A DNA stretch of 64,000 bases from CAIWHR01 sp963734055 (GTDB lineage: Bacteria > Pseudomonadota > Gammaproteobacteria > Burkholderiales > Casimicrobiaceae). Below, piece by piece: positions 1 through 8,841 of the stretch. Numbering within the stretch: position 1 is the first letter of the stretch; each line of letters opens with the position of its first letter. The DNA is taken from contig CAVTFQ010000003.1 in assembly GCA_963734055.1 (NCBI GenBank), positions 434,001-498,000 on the forward strand. Direction: 5' to 3'. The notes below the pieces were generated by a model. It was not told the DNA's origin and ran no database searches. It saw nothing but the letters and a program-made list of their open reading frames with translations. The position numbers were made by a program, and so were the translations under genes.

Positions 1-1670
1 GACAGCGCGTCGCCCGGGACGTCGACACCCTCCCAGAAGCTCGCGCTGCCGAGCAGCACGGCGTTGCCGAGCTCGCGGAAGCGTGCGAGCAGCTCGCTCT
101 TCGATCCCTCGCCCTGCGCGAGCAGCGGCCAGGCGAGCTTCTCGCAGGCGACGGCGCGGGCCAGCATCTCGCGCGCGACGTCGAGCGCGCGCAGCGTCGT
201 GAACAGCAGGAATGCGCGGCCGCCGCTCGCCCGGAGCACTGGAAGCGCGGCGCGGACGACAGCCTCGGTGTGCTCGCGCGAGTTCGGCGGCGGCAGGTCG
301 CGCGGCACGTACAACAGTGCCTGCGTCCGATAATCGAACGGCGAGTCCCAGGCGCCGGTCCGCGCGTCGGCCAGACCCAGCTCGCGCTGATAGAGCGAGA
401 AGTCGCCGCCGACGGCCAGCGTGGCCGACGTCAGGATCCACGCGCGACCGGACGCGGTGACCTGGTTCGAGAAGACCTCGGCGACCGACAGCGGCGACGC
501 GTGCAGCTGGAAGCCCAGCATGGTCACGTCGACCCAGCGCACCCATTCGGACGCCCCGTCGTCCGCTCCGGTGTCGGGGACGTCGTCGCGGAGGCCGCGC
601 TGCCATCGGGCCAGGGCGGACGCCGCCTCCGTCGCGCGCGCCGCGCACTGGCCCAGCTCCTCGCTGCGCTCCGCGTAGCGGCCGAGCTCGGCGGCGAGGC
701 GATCGAGTGCCGCCGCGAGCTCGCCCAGGGCGGGCGCGAACCCCTCGCGCTCGGCCGCGACGCGCTGCGTGAGCTTCGCCGGCACGTCACCGAGTGTGAG
801 CCGCACGCGACGGATCGCGGGGGCGAGCGCCTCGGCGGCGTCAGGGAGCTCGGCCACCTCGCGCGCGCCGGTCCGCGCCGCGATCTCCGCGTCGCGGGCG
901 AGCTCGGCCAGGCGGCCCGCGGTCACCTGTTCGCCGAAGAACAGCGTCGCGGTGTCGGGCAGCTGGTGCGCCTCGTCGAGGATCACCGTGTTGCACGCCG
1001 GCAGGAGCTCGGCGAGACCCTCGTCGCGCAGCATGACGTCGGCGAAGAACAGATGGTGGTTGATGACGACGACGTCGGCCTCGAGCGCCGCCTTCCGCGC
1101 CTTGAGCACGAAGCAGTCGGAATGGAACGCGCAGCGGCTGCCGAGGCAGTTGTCGCGCGTGGAGGTGACCTGCGGCCAGATCGTCGCGTTGTCGGGCACG
1201 TCGGCGAGCTCGCCGCGATCGCCGGTCGCGCTCGCGTGGGCGAAGGCGACGATCTTCGGCAGGTGGCGCGCGTCTTCGCGCGACGGCAGCCGGCCCAGGG
1301 CTGCGGTCTGCTCGAGGTGGTGATGGCAGACATAGTTCGCGCGACCCTTGAGGAGCGCGAGCGTCACCGGGACGCCGAGCGCGGCGCGCACGAGCGGCAG
1401 GTCGCGCTGGAAGAGCTGGTCCTGCAGCGTCTTGGTGCCCGTCGACACGATGACCTTGCCGCCGTACAGCAGGGCGGGGACGAGGTACGCGAACGTCTTG
1501 CCGGTGCCGGTTCCGGCCTCGGCGACGAGCGGCGTGCGGTCGGCCATCGCGCGCGCGACGGCCTCGGCCATCGCGAGCTGCTGCGGCCGCAGCCGGAAAC
1601 CGGGCAGTGCGCGGGCGAGCGCGCCCCCTTCGCCGAAGATCGCAGCGAGCGCCGGATCGGCGGCCGTCAC
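1..1670 (-). CDS. dinG: DinG/YoaA-type ATP-dependent DNA helicase, C-terminus cut by window edge
   Basis: This is a superfamily 2 iron-sulfur helicase of the DinG/YoaA type, acting in DNA repair. About 556 residues are visible and the C-terminus lies outside the window. The N-terminus shows a PGFxxRPQQ-type Q motif, Walker A (AGTGTGKT) and later a DEAH box in the context VILDEAHQL. Between them are four cysteines (YVC, NC, RC and DC contexts) spaced as in the Fe-S cluster of this family, followed by VVVINHHLF. The GTG at 1670 is my chosen start; the frame stays open further upstream and overlaps the preceding gene, so a start slightly earlier cannot be excluded. It is the last visible gene of a minus-strand series with recJ. 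Confidence 0.9.
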   Translation of the reverse strand, partial: MTAADPALAAIFGEGGALARALPGFRLRPQQLAMAEAVARAMADRTPLVAEAGTGTGKTFAYLVPALLYGGKVIVSTGTKTLQDQLFQRDLPLVRAALGVPVTLALLKGRANYVCHHHLEQTAALGRLPSREDARHLPKIVAFAHASATGDRGELADVPDNATIWPQVTSTRDNCLGSRCAFHSDCFVLKARKAALEADVVVINHHLFFADVMLRDEGLAELLPACNTVILDEAHQLPDTATLFFGEQVTAGRLAELARDAEIAARTGAREVAELPDAAEALAPAIRRVRLTLGDVPAKLTQRVAAEREGFAPALGELAAALDRLAAELGRYAERSEELGQCAARATEAASALARWQRGLRDDVPDTGADDGASEWVRWVDVTMLGFQLHASPLSVAEVFSNQVTASGRAWILTSATLAVGGDFSLYQRELGLADARTGAWDSPFDYRTQALLYVPRDLPPPNSREHTEAVVRAALPVLRASGGRAFLLFTTLRALDVAREMLARAVACEKLAWPLLAQGEGSKSELLARFRELGNAVLLGSASFWEGVDVPGDAL

Positions 1671-1699
1671 GCGATCCGGAAGATCGAGCGAGGCGTCGG

Positions 1700-2269
1700 T
1701 CAGTGTTTCGCCTTCGCTTTCCGGCGCGCGGCCGGCGCGGCCGGCGCCGGTGTGGTCTTCGACTTCACGACGGCGATGATTTCCTTGATGCCGGCGATGC
1801 GCTCCTTGAACTTGTCGTAGGGCACCATCGTGCGCGCCTTGTAGTCGTCGTCCGACTCGCCCGGCTGCCACGTGAGTCCGGCCATCGACGCGAGCCAGTA
1901 GTCCTGCAGGGCCTTCATCGCCTCGGTCGCTTGCCGCGAGATCGCCGCGTCCTTCAGCGCCGCCTGATACGGCTTGGCCATGTGCTGCTTCTGCTTCATC
2001 AGGCAGTACTCGCTCTTGGCGCCGTTCGTGCCCTCCGTCGACTTGTCGTAGCCGAACTCGATGATCTCGATGCTCTTCACGTGCTTGCACATGGTGTAGA
2101 GATGCGCGACGGCGTCGAAATAGCAGTCGAGCGGTGGCCCGCCGTCGGCGTTCGGGCAGATGTAGTTGTACGCGGGCCCCGGATTGCCGCCGATCGTCTC
2201 GGCGTGCACGGGAAGCGCGAGGATTGCGAGGACGGCGAGGGCGACGGCGGGTATCGGCATGCGGTTCAC
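1700..2269 (-). CDS. Exported hypothetical protein
   Basis: The 189-residue product starts with a clear signal peptide (hydrophobic stretch about residues 7-21, cleavage after VHA), so it is probably periplasmic. The mature part has several cysteines (ICPNAD, LDCYF, MCKH, YCLMK contexts) that could form disulfides, and it ends in a basic Ala/Lys tail. I do not recognise a family. It lies between recJ (55 bp upstream) and dinG (30 bp downstream) on the same strand and is probably co-transcribed with them, although its exported location makes a direct DNA-repair role unlikely. Confidence 0.7.
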   Translation of the reverse strand: MNRMPIPAVALAVLAILALPVHAETIGGNPGPAYNYICPNADGGPPLDCYFDAVAHLYTMCKHVKSIEIIEFGYDKSTEGTNGAKSEYCLMKQKQHMAKPYQAALKDAAISRQATEAMKALQDYWLASMAGLTWQPGESDDDYKARTMVPYDKFKERIAGIKEIIAVVKSKTTPAPAAPAARRKAKAKH

Positions 2270-2324
2270 GTGGGTAAGTGGGTGAAGGGAAATACCGAAT
2301 GCTACCCGCGAGCGGCAGGGCGGC

Positions 2325-4064
2325 TCAAGCCGGTCGATCGGCCGAGGGCCGCGCGTCGCCGGAAGCCGGTTCCCAGTGCTCGATCACGAGCTGGAGCCCG
2401 ATCGTCCCGTTCCACTCGTTCGGGTCCGGCCGGTAGACCGCGCGAATCGCCGGCGGAAGGGCGTCCGCGTGGTTGAACAGGATGCCCGCATACGGAGCGT
2501 CCACGGCCGCTCCGGGCCGCCGCAGCACGAGCCTCGAGTGACGCCCGCCGACGATCCGCTGATCGGACACGTCGAACACGTCGTCGAAGGTGGGCCATGG
2601 AAATCCCTGGCCCCAGACGCCGGCGGCGAGCGCCTGCGCGAGCTCGAGCGTCAGCTCGGCGGGCGCGAGCGCCCCATCCGTTTCGCGGACCCGCGCGAGC
2701 TGCGCGGGCGAGAGTTGCTCGCGCGCGACTCCCTCGAAGATCGCCGCGAACCGCTCGAAGCCGGCGTCCGCGATGGAGAGTCCCGCCGCGTACGCGTGGC
2801 CCCCGAAGCGCGTGACGACGCCCGGCGCGCGCTTCGCGACAAGATCGAGCGCGTCGCGCAGGTGAAACCCCGGAATGGACCGGCCCGAGCCCTTGAGCTC
2901 GCCGCCGCTGCCGCGCGCGAAGACGATCGCGGGACGGTGGTACCGGTCCTTGAGGCGCGACGCGACGATGCCGACGACGCCCTGGTGCCACTCGGCGCGG
3001 AACAGGCAGAGCGTGTAGGCGCCCTCGACTCCCGCGTCCGCGGCGATGTCGGCGAGCGCCTCCTCCTGCATCGTCGCCTCGACGTCGCGGCGTTCGCGGT
3101 TCAGGCGGTCGAGCTCCGTCGCGAGCGGCAGCGCCGCGACCTGCGTCGGCGCGAGGAGGCACCGGATGCCGACCGTCATGTCGGCGAGGCGGCCCGCGGC
3201 GTTGAGGCGCGGGCCGGCGACGAAGCCCAGGTCGTAGGTCGTCGCGCGGCGCGCATCGCGGCCTGCCGCCGCGAACAGCGCCTCGACGCCGGGCTGGCAG
3301 CGGCCGGCGCGAATGCGCGCGATGCCCTGCGCGACGAGCGCACGATTGATCCCGTCGAGGCGCACGACATCAGCCACGGTGCCCAGAGCGACCAGGTCGA
3401 GCAGCGTCGCTAGATTTGGTTCGGGTCCGCGCGTGAACGCGCCGCGCTCGCGCAAGAGCGCGCGCACGGCGGTCAGCACGTAGAACATCACGCCGACCCC
3501 GGCCAGGTGCTTGCCCGGAAATCCGCAGCCCGGCTGGTTCGGATTGACGATCAGCGCGGGCGCGGGGAGCGTCGAGGCGGGCAGGTGATGGTCGGTGATC
3601 AGAACGTCGATGCCGCGCGCCACGGCCGCCGCGACGCCATCGTGGCTCGCGATGCCGTTGTCGACGGTGACGATCAGGCGCGGAGTGCGCGCCGCGGCGT
3701 CGGCGACGATTTCGGGCGTGAGGCCGTAGCCGTACTCGAAGCGGTTCGGCACGAGGAAGTCGACGTCGGCGCCGAGCGCCGCGAGCCCGCGTACGGCGAC
3801 GGCGCACGCGGTCGCGCCGTCGGCATCGTAGTCGGCGACGACGACGATGCGCTCGCGTGCGGCGATCGCGTCAGCGAGCCGCGCCGCGGCGCCTTCGATG
3901 CCCTTGAGGAGCGCGAACGAGGGCAGGCGCACGAGATCGGTGTCGAGCTCGGCCGAGGACGCGATGCCGCGCGCGGCGAACACGCGCGCGAGCACCGGAT
4001 CGATGCCCGACGCGGCGAGCGTTCGCGCCGCCAGCGGCACGTCGCGCCGGACGATGTCGATCAT
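2325..4064 (-). CDS. recJ: Single-stranded-DNA-specific exonuclease RecJ
   Basis: RecJ is the 5'-3' single-strand exonuclease of recombinational and mismatch repair. The 579-residue product has the DHH phosphoesterase motifs in order: ADYDADG (motif I), TVDNG (motif II), ITDHH (motif III), and further down a glycine-rich FGGHAYAAG (DHHA1 motif). Length and order match the family. The ATG at 4064 overlaps the stop codon of the RpfE-like gene (ATGA), indicating translational coupling; the open frame continues upstream to 4673 but that part is only a shadow of the upstream gene. Confidence 0.95.
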   Translation of the reverse strand: MIDIVRRDVPLAARTLAASGIDPVLARVFAARGIASSAELDTDLVRLPSFALLKGIEGAAARLADAIAARERIVVVADYDADGATACAVAVRGLAALGADVDFLVPNRFEYGYGLTPEIVADAAARTPRLIVTVDNGIASHDGVAAAVARGIDVLITDHHLPASTLPAPALIVNPNQPGCGFPGKHLAGVGVMFYVLTAVRALLRERGAFTRGPEPNLATLLDLVALGTVADVVRLDGINRALVAQGIARIRAGRCQPGVEALFAAAGRDARRATTYDLGFVAGPRLNAAGRLADMTVGIRCLLAPTQVAALPLATELDRLNRERRDVEATMQEEALADIAADAGVEGAYTLCLFRAEWHQGVVGIVASRLKDRYHRPAIVFARGSGGELKGSGRSIPGFHLRDALDLVAKRAPGVVTRFGGHAYAAGLSIADAGFERFAAIFEGVAREQLSPAQLARVRETDGALAPAELTLELAQALAAGVWGQGFPWPTFDDVFDVSDQRIVGGRHSRLVLRRPGAAVDAPYAGILFNHADALPPAIRAVYRPDPNEWNGTIGLQLVIEHWEPASGDARPSADRPA

Positions 4065-5062
4065 GAGGGAGCCCGTGCTCCCGCGAGCGCCTGCGCGAGC
4101 TCCGGGCGGGCGAGCGACCGGATGAGACGGCGCCACGATCCCGGACGGCGGGCGGTCCACGCGACGGCGCCGTCGCCGCCGTCGGCGACGATCGTCACCG
4201 CCTGCAGCCGGCCGCGCGCGAGCGCGAGCCAAGCCGGACGGGCCCAGGTGCGCTCGACGACCGCGATGTCCGGCGGAGCGGCCAGCACGACGACGATCGT
4301 CTGTGCGCCGGTCGCGGCGGAAAGAGCGGCGTCGAACCCGGCCGGGACGGCGCGGGCCGAAGCCCCCGCGTGCCTCGCGAGCGCGACGGCGGTCCCGCGG
4401 TCGGCGAAGGTGGCCACGGCCCGCGCTGCGCCGGTGGACGGCGGCATCCTGCCGCCTTCGTAGACCCAGACGCCGTTCGCGACGGCCCGCCCCGCGGCCT
4501 CGCGCGCCGCATTGACGGGGTGGCCGTGCAGCAGCATCTCCATCTCGTTCTGCCAGCGCCGCCACGTGCCGGCCGACGGGCCGGTCGGCAGGAGCTCGCG
4601 CACCATCCGCCCCGTCACGACGGCGAGCGGATGAGTGCGCAATGCGAGGGGAGGCGAGGCGCGGAGGAACCACGCGTCGCGTTGCGGCGCCACGAAGGCG
4701 AGGCCGTCGTCGGCGAAGTGCGCGTTCAGCGCCGCGACGAGCGCTGCGGCATCGGTGTCGGCAAGGTCGCGCACCGGTCCGACGAGGCGCACGTCATCGT
4801 GTCCCGCTTCGAGCGTTACCGGATCGGCGGCGAGCCAGAACGCGTCACCGGGATCGACGCCCAGCGACGCCGCACGGATCGGCGCGAGCGGCCAGTCGTC
4901 GCCCCGCGCAATGCCGTAGTGCGCGGCGAGAGCCGCGTCGAGTCCGTCGGGCTCGCGCGCGGGTATCCCGCCTGCCGCGATCAGGCGCGCGAGGTGCGGT
5001 GCCTCCGAGCCGCGCTCCGCTTCCGGCGCGAGCAGGCCGGGAAGCGAAAGGACGAGATCCAT
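4061..5062 (-). CDS. RpfE-type / COG4255-like protein upstream of recJ
   Basis: This 333-residue protein sits immediately upstream of recJ with a 4-bp stop/start overlap. In Xanthomonas and many betaproteobacteria the gene in this position encodes an RpfE-type regulatory protein (also annotated as a phosphoglycerate-mutase-like family), whose biochemical role is not established. The N-terminus MDLVLSLPGLL and the WRRWQNEMEMLLH segment near residue 185 fit that family as I know it. The start at 5062 was chosen over the ATG at 5104 because the conserved part begins there. Function is inferred mainly from position. Confidence 0.7.
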   Translation of the reverse strand: MDLVLSLPGLLAPEAERGSEAPHLARLIAAGGIPAREPDGLDAALAAHYGIARGDDWPLAPIRAASLGVDPGDAFWLAADPVTLEAGHDDVRLVGPVRDLADTDAAALVAALNAHFADDGLAFVAPQRDAWFLRASPPLALRTHPLAVVTGRMVRELLPTGPSAGTWRRWQNEMEMLLHGHPVNAAREAAGRAVANGVWVYEGGRMPPSTGAARAVATFADRGTAVALARHAGASARAVPAGFDAALSAATGAQTIVVVLAAPPDIAVVERTWARPAWLALARGRLQAVTIVADGGDGAVAWTARRPGSWRRLIRSLARPELAQALAGARAPS

Positions 5063-5167
5063 CACAGTTGCGGGCGCGAGCGTGCGGCCGAGTCTAGCAT
5101 GCAATAATGCCGAGGCCGCAGCACGACGCGTCGCGGCGCCGCACCGTCACCCGGACCGCTTACTCCC

Positions 5168-6415
5168 TTGTCGCCGTACGAGCTCGCCGTCGGATTGCGC
5201 TACACGCGCGCGCGCCGCGGCGCGGGCCGCAACACGTTCATCTCGTTCATCGCGCTCATGTCGATGGCCGGCATCGCGCTCGGCGTCGCGGCGCTGATCG
5301 TCGTGCTGTCGGTGATGAATGGGTTCCAGGACGAGCTCCGGACGCGGATCCTCTCCGTCGCGTCGCACATCGAGATCCAGGGCCTGCCGTCGCTGGCCGA
5401 CGAAGCGGCCGTCGCGCGCGTCGCGCTCGAGGACCCGCGCGTGCGTGCGGCGGCGCCGTACGTGCTCGGGCAGGCGATGCTTTCGGCCGGCGGGGTGAAC
5501 CGCGGGGCGCTCGTTCGCGGCATCGATCCGGCCCGCGAGAAGACCGTCGCCGACATCGGACAGCACATGCGCGCGGGAAGTCTCGACGCGCTGCGGCCGG
5601 GCGGCTGGGGCATCGTCCTCGGCGCGGATCTCGCCCGTGCGCTCGGCGTGCGCCTGGGCGACTCGGTCGTCGTCATCACGCCGCAGGGGACGTTCACGGC
5701 CGCGGGCACGCTCCCGCGCGTGAAGAGCTTCACCGTGGTCGGCGTGTTCGAGATCGGAATGTACGAGTTCGACAGCGGCCTCGCGCTGATCGACCTCGAC
5801 GACGCGCAGAAGCTCTACCGGATCGAGGGCGTCTCCGGCGTGCGCCTGAAGCTCGCCGACCTGTACGCGGCGCCGCGCGTCGCGCGCGACCTCGCGGGAC
5901 GTCTCCACGTCGACGCGGAAGTGCGCGACTGGACGCTCTCGCACGCGAATTTCTTCCGCGCCGTGCAGATCGAGAAGCGGATGATGTTCCTCATCCTGAC
6001 GCTGATCGTCGCGGTGGCGGCGTTCAACATCGTCTCGGCGCAGGTGATGACCGTCACCGACAAGGAGGCGGACATCGCGATCCTGCGAACGCAGGGCGCG
6101 TCGCCGGCGTCGATCACCGCGATCTTCATGATCCAGGGCGGCCTGATCGGCGTGATCGGCACGCTGCTCGGCGTCGTCGGCGGCATCCTGCTCGCGCTCA
6201 ACGTCGGCACCGTGGTGCCCGCGATCGAGCGGCTCTTCCGCGTCCAGTTCCTCGACAAGACCGTCTACTACATCAGCGAGCTGCCGTCGAACCTGCAGGC
6301 CGGGGATGTCGTGACGATCGCCGGCATTGCGCTCGTGCTCGCGCTGCTCGCGACGATCTATCCGGCGTGGCGGGCGGCGAAGGTGAACCCGGCCGAGGCG
6401 CTCCGCTATGAATGA
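5168..6415 (+). CDS. lolC: Lipoprotein-releasing ABC transporter permease LolC/LolE
   Basis: This is the inner-membrane permease of the Lol system, which releases outer-membrane lipoproteins to LolA. The 415-residue product has the typical layout: TM1 at about residues 25-50, a large periplasmic domain (51-270), then three TM segments at about 272-295, 317-345 and 382-402. The C-terminus ends in the conserved PAWRAAKVNPAEALRYE. The start codon is TTG at 5168. A single permease gene followed by lolD suggests a LolC/E homodimer arrangement, although a second permease elsewhere in the genome cannot be ruled out. Confidence 0.93.
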   Translation: MSPYELAVGLRYTRARRGAGRNTFISFIALMSMAGIALGVAALIVVLSVMNGFQDELRTRILSVASHIEIQGLPSLADEAAVARVALEDPRVRAAAPYVLGQAMLSAGGVNRGALVRGIDPAREKTVADIGQHMRAGSLDALRPGGWGIVLGADLARALGVRLGDSVVVITPQGTFTAAGTLPRVKSFTVVGVFEIGMYEFDSGLALIDLDDAQKLYRIEGVSGVRLKLADLYAAPRVARDLAGRLHVDAEVRDWTLSHANFFRAVQIEKRMMFLILTLIVAVAAFNIVSAQVMTVTDKEADIAILRTQGASPASITAIFMIQGGLIGVIGTLLGVVGGILLALNVGTVVPAIERLFRVQFLDKTVYYISELPSNLQAGDVVTIAGIALVLALLATIYPAWRAAKVNPAEALRYE

Positions 6416-7097
6416 GGGGCGGGCATCGGGCTCGGTCGTCGAGTGCCGCGGCCTCGCCAAGACCTATCGCAGCGGGCCGCTCGAAGTGACGGTGCTGCTC
6501 GGCGTCGATCTCGCCGTCGCGCGCGGCGAGCGGGTCGCGATCGTCGGCGCCTCCGGCTCGGGCAAGAGCACGCTCCTCCACCTCCTGGGCGGGCTCGATG
6601 CGCCGACGGCGGGCGAGGTGCGCGTCGACGGTGCGCTGCTCGCCAGCCTCTCCGAGCGCGAGCGCGGGCGCGTGCGCAACCGCGCGCTCGGGTTCGTCTA
6701 CCAGTTCCACCATCTGCTGCCCGAATTCTCGGCGCTCGAGAACGTCGCGATGCCGCTCGCGATCCGCCGCGAGGCGCCCGCCGCCGCACGCGCTGCCGCC
6801 TCCGCGATGCTGGAGCGCGTCGGCCTCGGCCATCGCCTCGCGCATCGTCCGGGGGAATTGTCGGGCGGAGAAAGGCAGCGCGTCGCGCTCGCCCGCGCGC
6901 TGGTCACGTCCCCGCAGTGCGTGCTCGCGGACGAGCCGACCGGCAACCTCGACCGGCGCACCGCGGGCGACGTGTTCGCCCTCATGCTCGAGCTGAACCG
7001 CGCGGCCGGCACGAGCCTCGTCATCGTCACGCACGATCCGGATCTGGCCGCGCGCACCGACCGGACGCTGCACCTCGTCGACGGCGTCTTGCGGTAG
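6408..7097 (+). CDS. lolD: Lipoprotein-releasing ABC transporter ATP-binding protein LolD
   Basis: The cytoplasmic ATPase of the Lol lipoprotein release complex, 229 residues. Walker A is GASGSGKST (47-55), the Q-loop region is VYQFHHLLPEF (97-107, typical LolD sequence), the signature is LSGGERQ (151-157) and Walker B is VLADEP (172-177). It overlaps the end of lolC by 8 bp, so the two genes form one translationally coupled unit. A perfect palindrome just after the stop probably ends the transcript. Confidence 0.95.
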   Translation: MNEGRASGSVVECRGLAKTYRSGPLEVTVLLGVDLAVARGERVAIVGASGSGKSTLLHLLGGLDAPTAGEVRVDGALLASLSERERGRVRNRALGFVYQFHHLLPEFSALENVAMPLAIRREAPAAARAAASAMLERVGLGHRLAHRPGELSGGERQRVALARALVTSPQCVLADEPTGNLDRRTAGDVFALMLELNRAAGTSLVIVTHDPDLAARTDRTLHLVDGVLR

Positions 7098-7101
7098 CGA
7101 A

Positions 7102-7126
7102 AAAAGTAGGGTCTGACCCTACTTTT
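7102..7126. repeat. Perfect 25-bp palindrome between convergent lolD and srkA (REP-like, probable bidirectional terminator)
   Basis: Twelve bases (AAAAGTAGGGTC) are followed by one unpaired T and their exact reverse complement (GACCCTACTTTT). It lies between the lolD stop at 7097 and the srkA stop at 7130. The outer A/T tracts make it a plausible Rho-independent terminator in both directions. The GGGTCxGACCC core resembles REP-like sequences linked in many proteobacteria to REP-associated transposases. No second copy was noticed in this window. Confidence 0.75.
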
Positions 7127-7129
7127 CCG

Positions 7130-8116
7130 TCAGACCGCGAGCGGCGGCTCGTCCATGAGCGCCACCTGCTCGCGCAGCTCGAGAATCCGGTCCTGCCAGT
7201 AGCGCCCGGTTCCGAACCAGGGGAACGCCGCGGGAAACGCCGGGTCGTCCCAGCGCATCGCGAGCCATGCCGAATAGTGGAGGAGGCGCAGCGTGCGGAG
7301 CGCCTCGACCAGATGGAGCTCGCGTGGATCGAACTCCGCAAAGTCCTCGTAGCCGTCGAGCACGGCCGCGAGCGCCTGCGCCATCGCCGCGCGATCGCCA
7401 GAGAGCAGCATCCAGAGGTCCTGCACCGCGGGACCGGAACGCGCGTCGTCGAAGTCGACGAAGTGCGGCCCGCCGTCGGTCCAGAGCACGTTGCCGGCGT
7501 GACAGTCGCCGTGGAGCCGCAGGACCATGACGTCGCCCGCGCGGTCGAACGCGCGGCGGACGCCTTCGAGCGCGAGCGCGGCGATGCGGGTCCACGCGGG
7601 GAGAAGGTCCGCGGCGATGAAATCGCGCGACAGCAGGAAGTCGCGCGGCGCGACACCGAACGACTCGACGTCGAGTCTGGGCCTCACGCGAAAGGGTGCC
7701 TGCGCGCCGACCGCATGGATGCGGCCGAGAAAGCGACCGAGCCACTCGAGCGTTGCGCGATCCTCGAGCTCGGGCGCGCGACCGCCGCACTTCGGGTACA
7801 CGGCGACGCGGAATCCGCCGCCCGCGTGGAGCGTGTCGCCGCCCGCGACGAGCGGCGCGACCACCGGGATCTCGTGCCGCGCGAGCTCGGCGACGAACGC
7901 ATGCTCTTCCCGAATCTGCTCGTCCGTCCAGCGCCCCGGGCGGTAGAACTTCGCGACGACGGGAGGGCCGTCGTCACGCCAGATCTGGTAGACCCGATTC
8001 TCGTAGCTGCCGAGCGGCAGCAGGCGACCGTCGCCGCGGAAGCCGATCGCGTCGAGGGCGTCGAGCACGACGTCGGGCGTGAGCGCCGCGTAGGGATGAG
8101 AGGCGGCGTCGCTCAT
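7130..8116 (-). CDS. srkA: Stress response kinase SrkA (YihE family)
   Basis: This is an aminoglycoside-phosphotransferase-fold Ser/Thr kinase of the SrkA/YihE type, implicated in stress survival. The 328-residue product has the catalytic loop LHGDCHAGN (H202, D204, N209) and a metal-binding FVDFDD (about 219-224), with the family N-terminal pattern LGSYENRVYQ and VAKFYRPGRW. Length matches the family. It ends 33 bp from lolD in convergent orientation and begins 4 bp before the glycosylase stop, so it is the second gene of a two-gene unit. Confidence 0.92.
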   Translation of the reverse strand: MSDAASHPYAALTPDVVLDALDAIGFRGDGRLLPLGSYENRVYQIWRDDGPPVVAKFYRPGRWTDEQIREEHAFVAELARHEIPVVAPLVAGGDTLHAGGGFRVAVYPKCGGRAPELEDRATLEWLGRFLGRIHAVGAQAPFRVRPRLDVESFGVAPRDFLLSRDFIAADLLPAWTRIAALALEGVRRAFDRAGDVMVLRLHGDCHAGNVLWTDGGPHFVDFDDARSGPAVQDLWMLLSGDRAAMAQALAAVLDGYEDFAEFDPRELHLVEALRTLRLLHYSAWLAMRWDDPAFPAAFPWFGTGRYWQDRILELREQVALMDEPPLAV

Positions 8117-8120
8117 CGCG

Positions 8121-8750
8121 TCAATATTCGACCGGTACCGGATCGAGCGAACGCCAGAGGTACCACGTCGCGACGCTGCGCCAGGGTCGCCACGGCGTCG
8201 CGATCGCGTGCAGGGCCTCGCCTGCGAGACGCTCGCCGTCGTTGTAGTGGTGCGCGATCGCCTTCTGCACTCCGATGTCGCCGATCGGGAAGACGTCGGT
8301 GCGAAGCTCGTGGAAGATGAGGAACATCTCGGCCGTCCAGCGTCCGATACCCTTGACGTCGGTCAGACGCTCGATGAGCGCCTCGTCGTCCAGCGCGGAC
8401 CAGGTCGCCGGATCGAGCGCGCCGGTCGCGAAGTGCCGCGCGAGATCGCGGAGGTAATCCGCCTTGCGTTCCGACAGCCCGCAGCGACGCAGCGAGTCGC
8501 GGCGCATGCGGCTCACGCGTCGCGCGTCGAGCGGCCCGCCGCCAGCGCCGGCCGCCGTGGCGAAGCGCTCCCAGATCGTCTGTGCGGCCTTGACCGAGAT
8601 CTGCTGGCCGACGATCGCGCGGGCCAGCGTCGTGAGCGGGTCGCCGCGGCGAACGAGGTGGATGCCCGGAACGGCGCGGATCAGTCCGCGCATCACCGGA
8701 TCGGCGCGGCGGAGCGCGCGGGTGGCGTCGTCCCAGTAGGCGGGTTTCAT
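8121..8750 (-). CDS. DNA-3-methyladenine glycosylase II (AlkA-type HhH-GPD)
   Basis: This is a base-excision glycosylase removing alkylated purines. The 209-residue product has the HhH-GPD layout: VGQQISVKAAQTIW (48-60), the helix-hairpin-helix with KGIGRWTAEMFL (133-144) and the candidate catalytic aspartate D158 in FPIGDIG. It lacks the N-terminal domain of E. coli AlkA, as is usual for the short class. The ATG at 8750 fits the domain; the frame is open further upstream but codes there for low-complexity sequence. It is followed by srkA 4 bp downstream. Confidence 0.9.
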   Translation of the reverse strand: MKPAYWDDATRALRRADPVMRGLIRAVPGIHLVRRGDPLTTLARAIVGQQISVKAAQTIWERFATAAGAGGGPLDARRVSRMRRDSLRRCGLSERKADYLRDLARHFATGALDPATWSALDDEALIERLTDVKGIGRWTAEMFLIFHELRTDVFPIGDIGVQKAIAHHYNDGERLAGEALHAIATPWRPWRSVATWYLWRSLDPVPVEY

Positions 8751-8841
8751 CGCGCGGGTTCCCTCGATTGCGACCGGGCGGCGTGGCCGGAAACAAGGTG
8801 AAAATGGTACATTACGCGCCTTTTGTTTGCGGGGATTGGCA

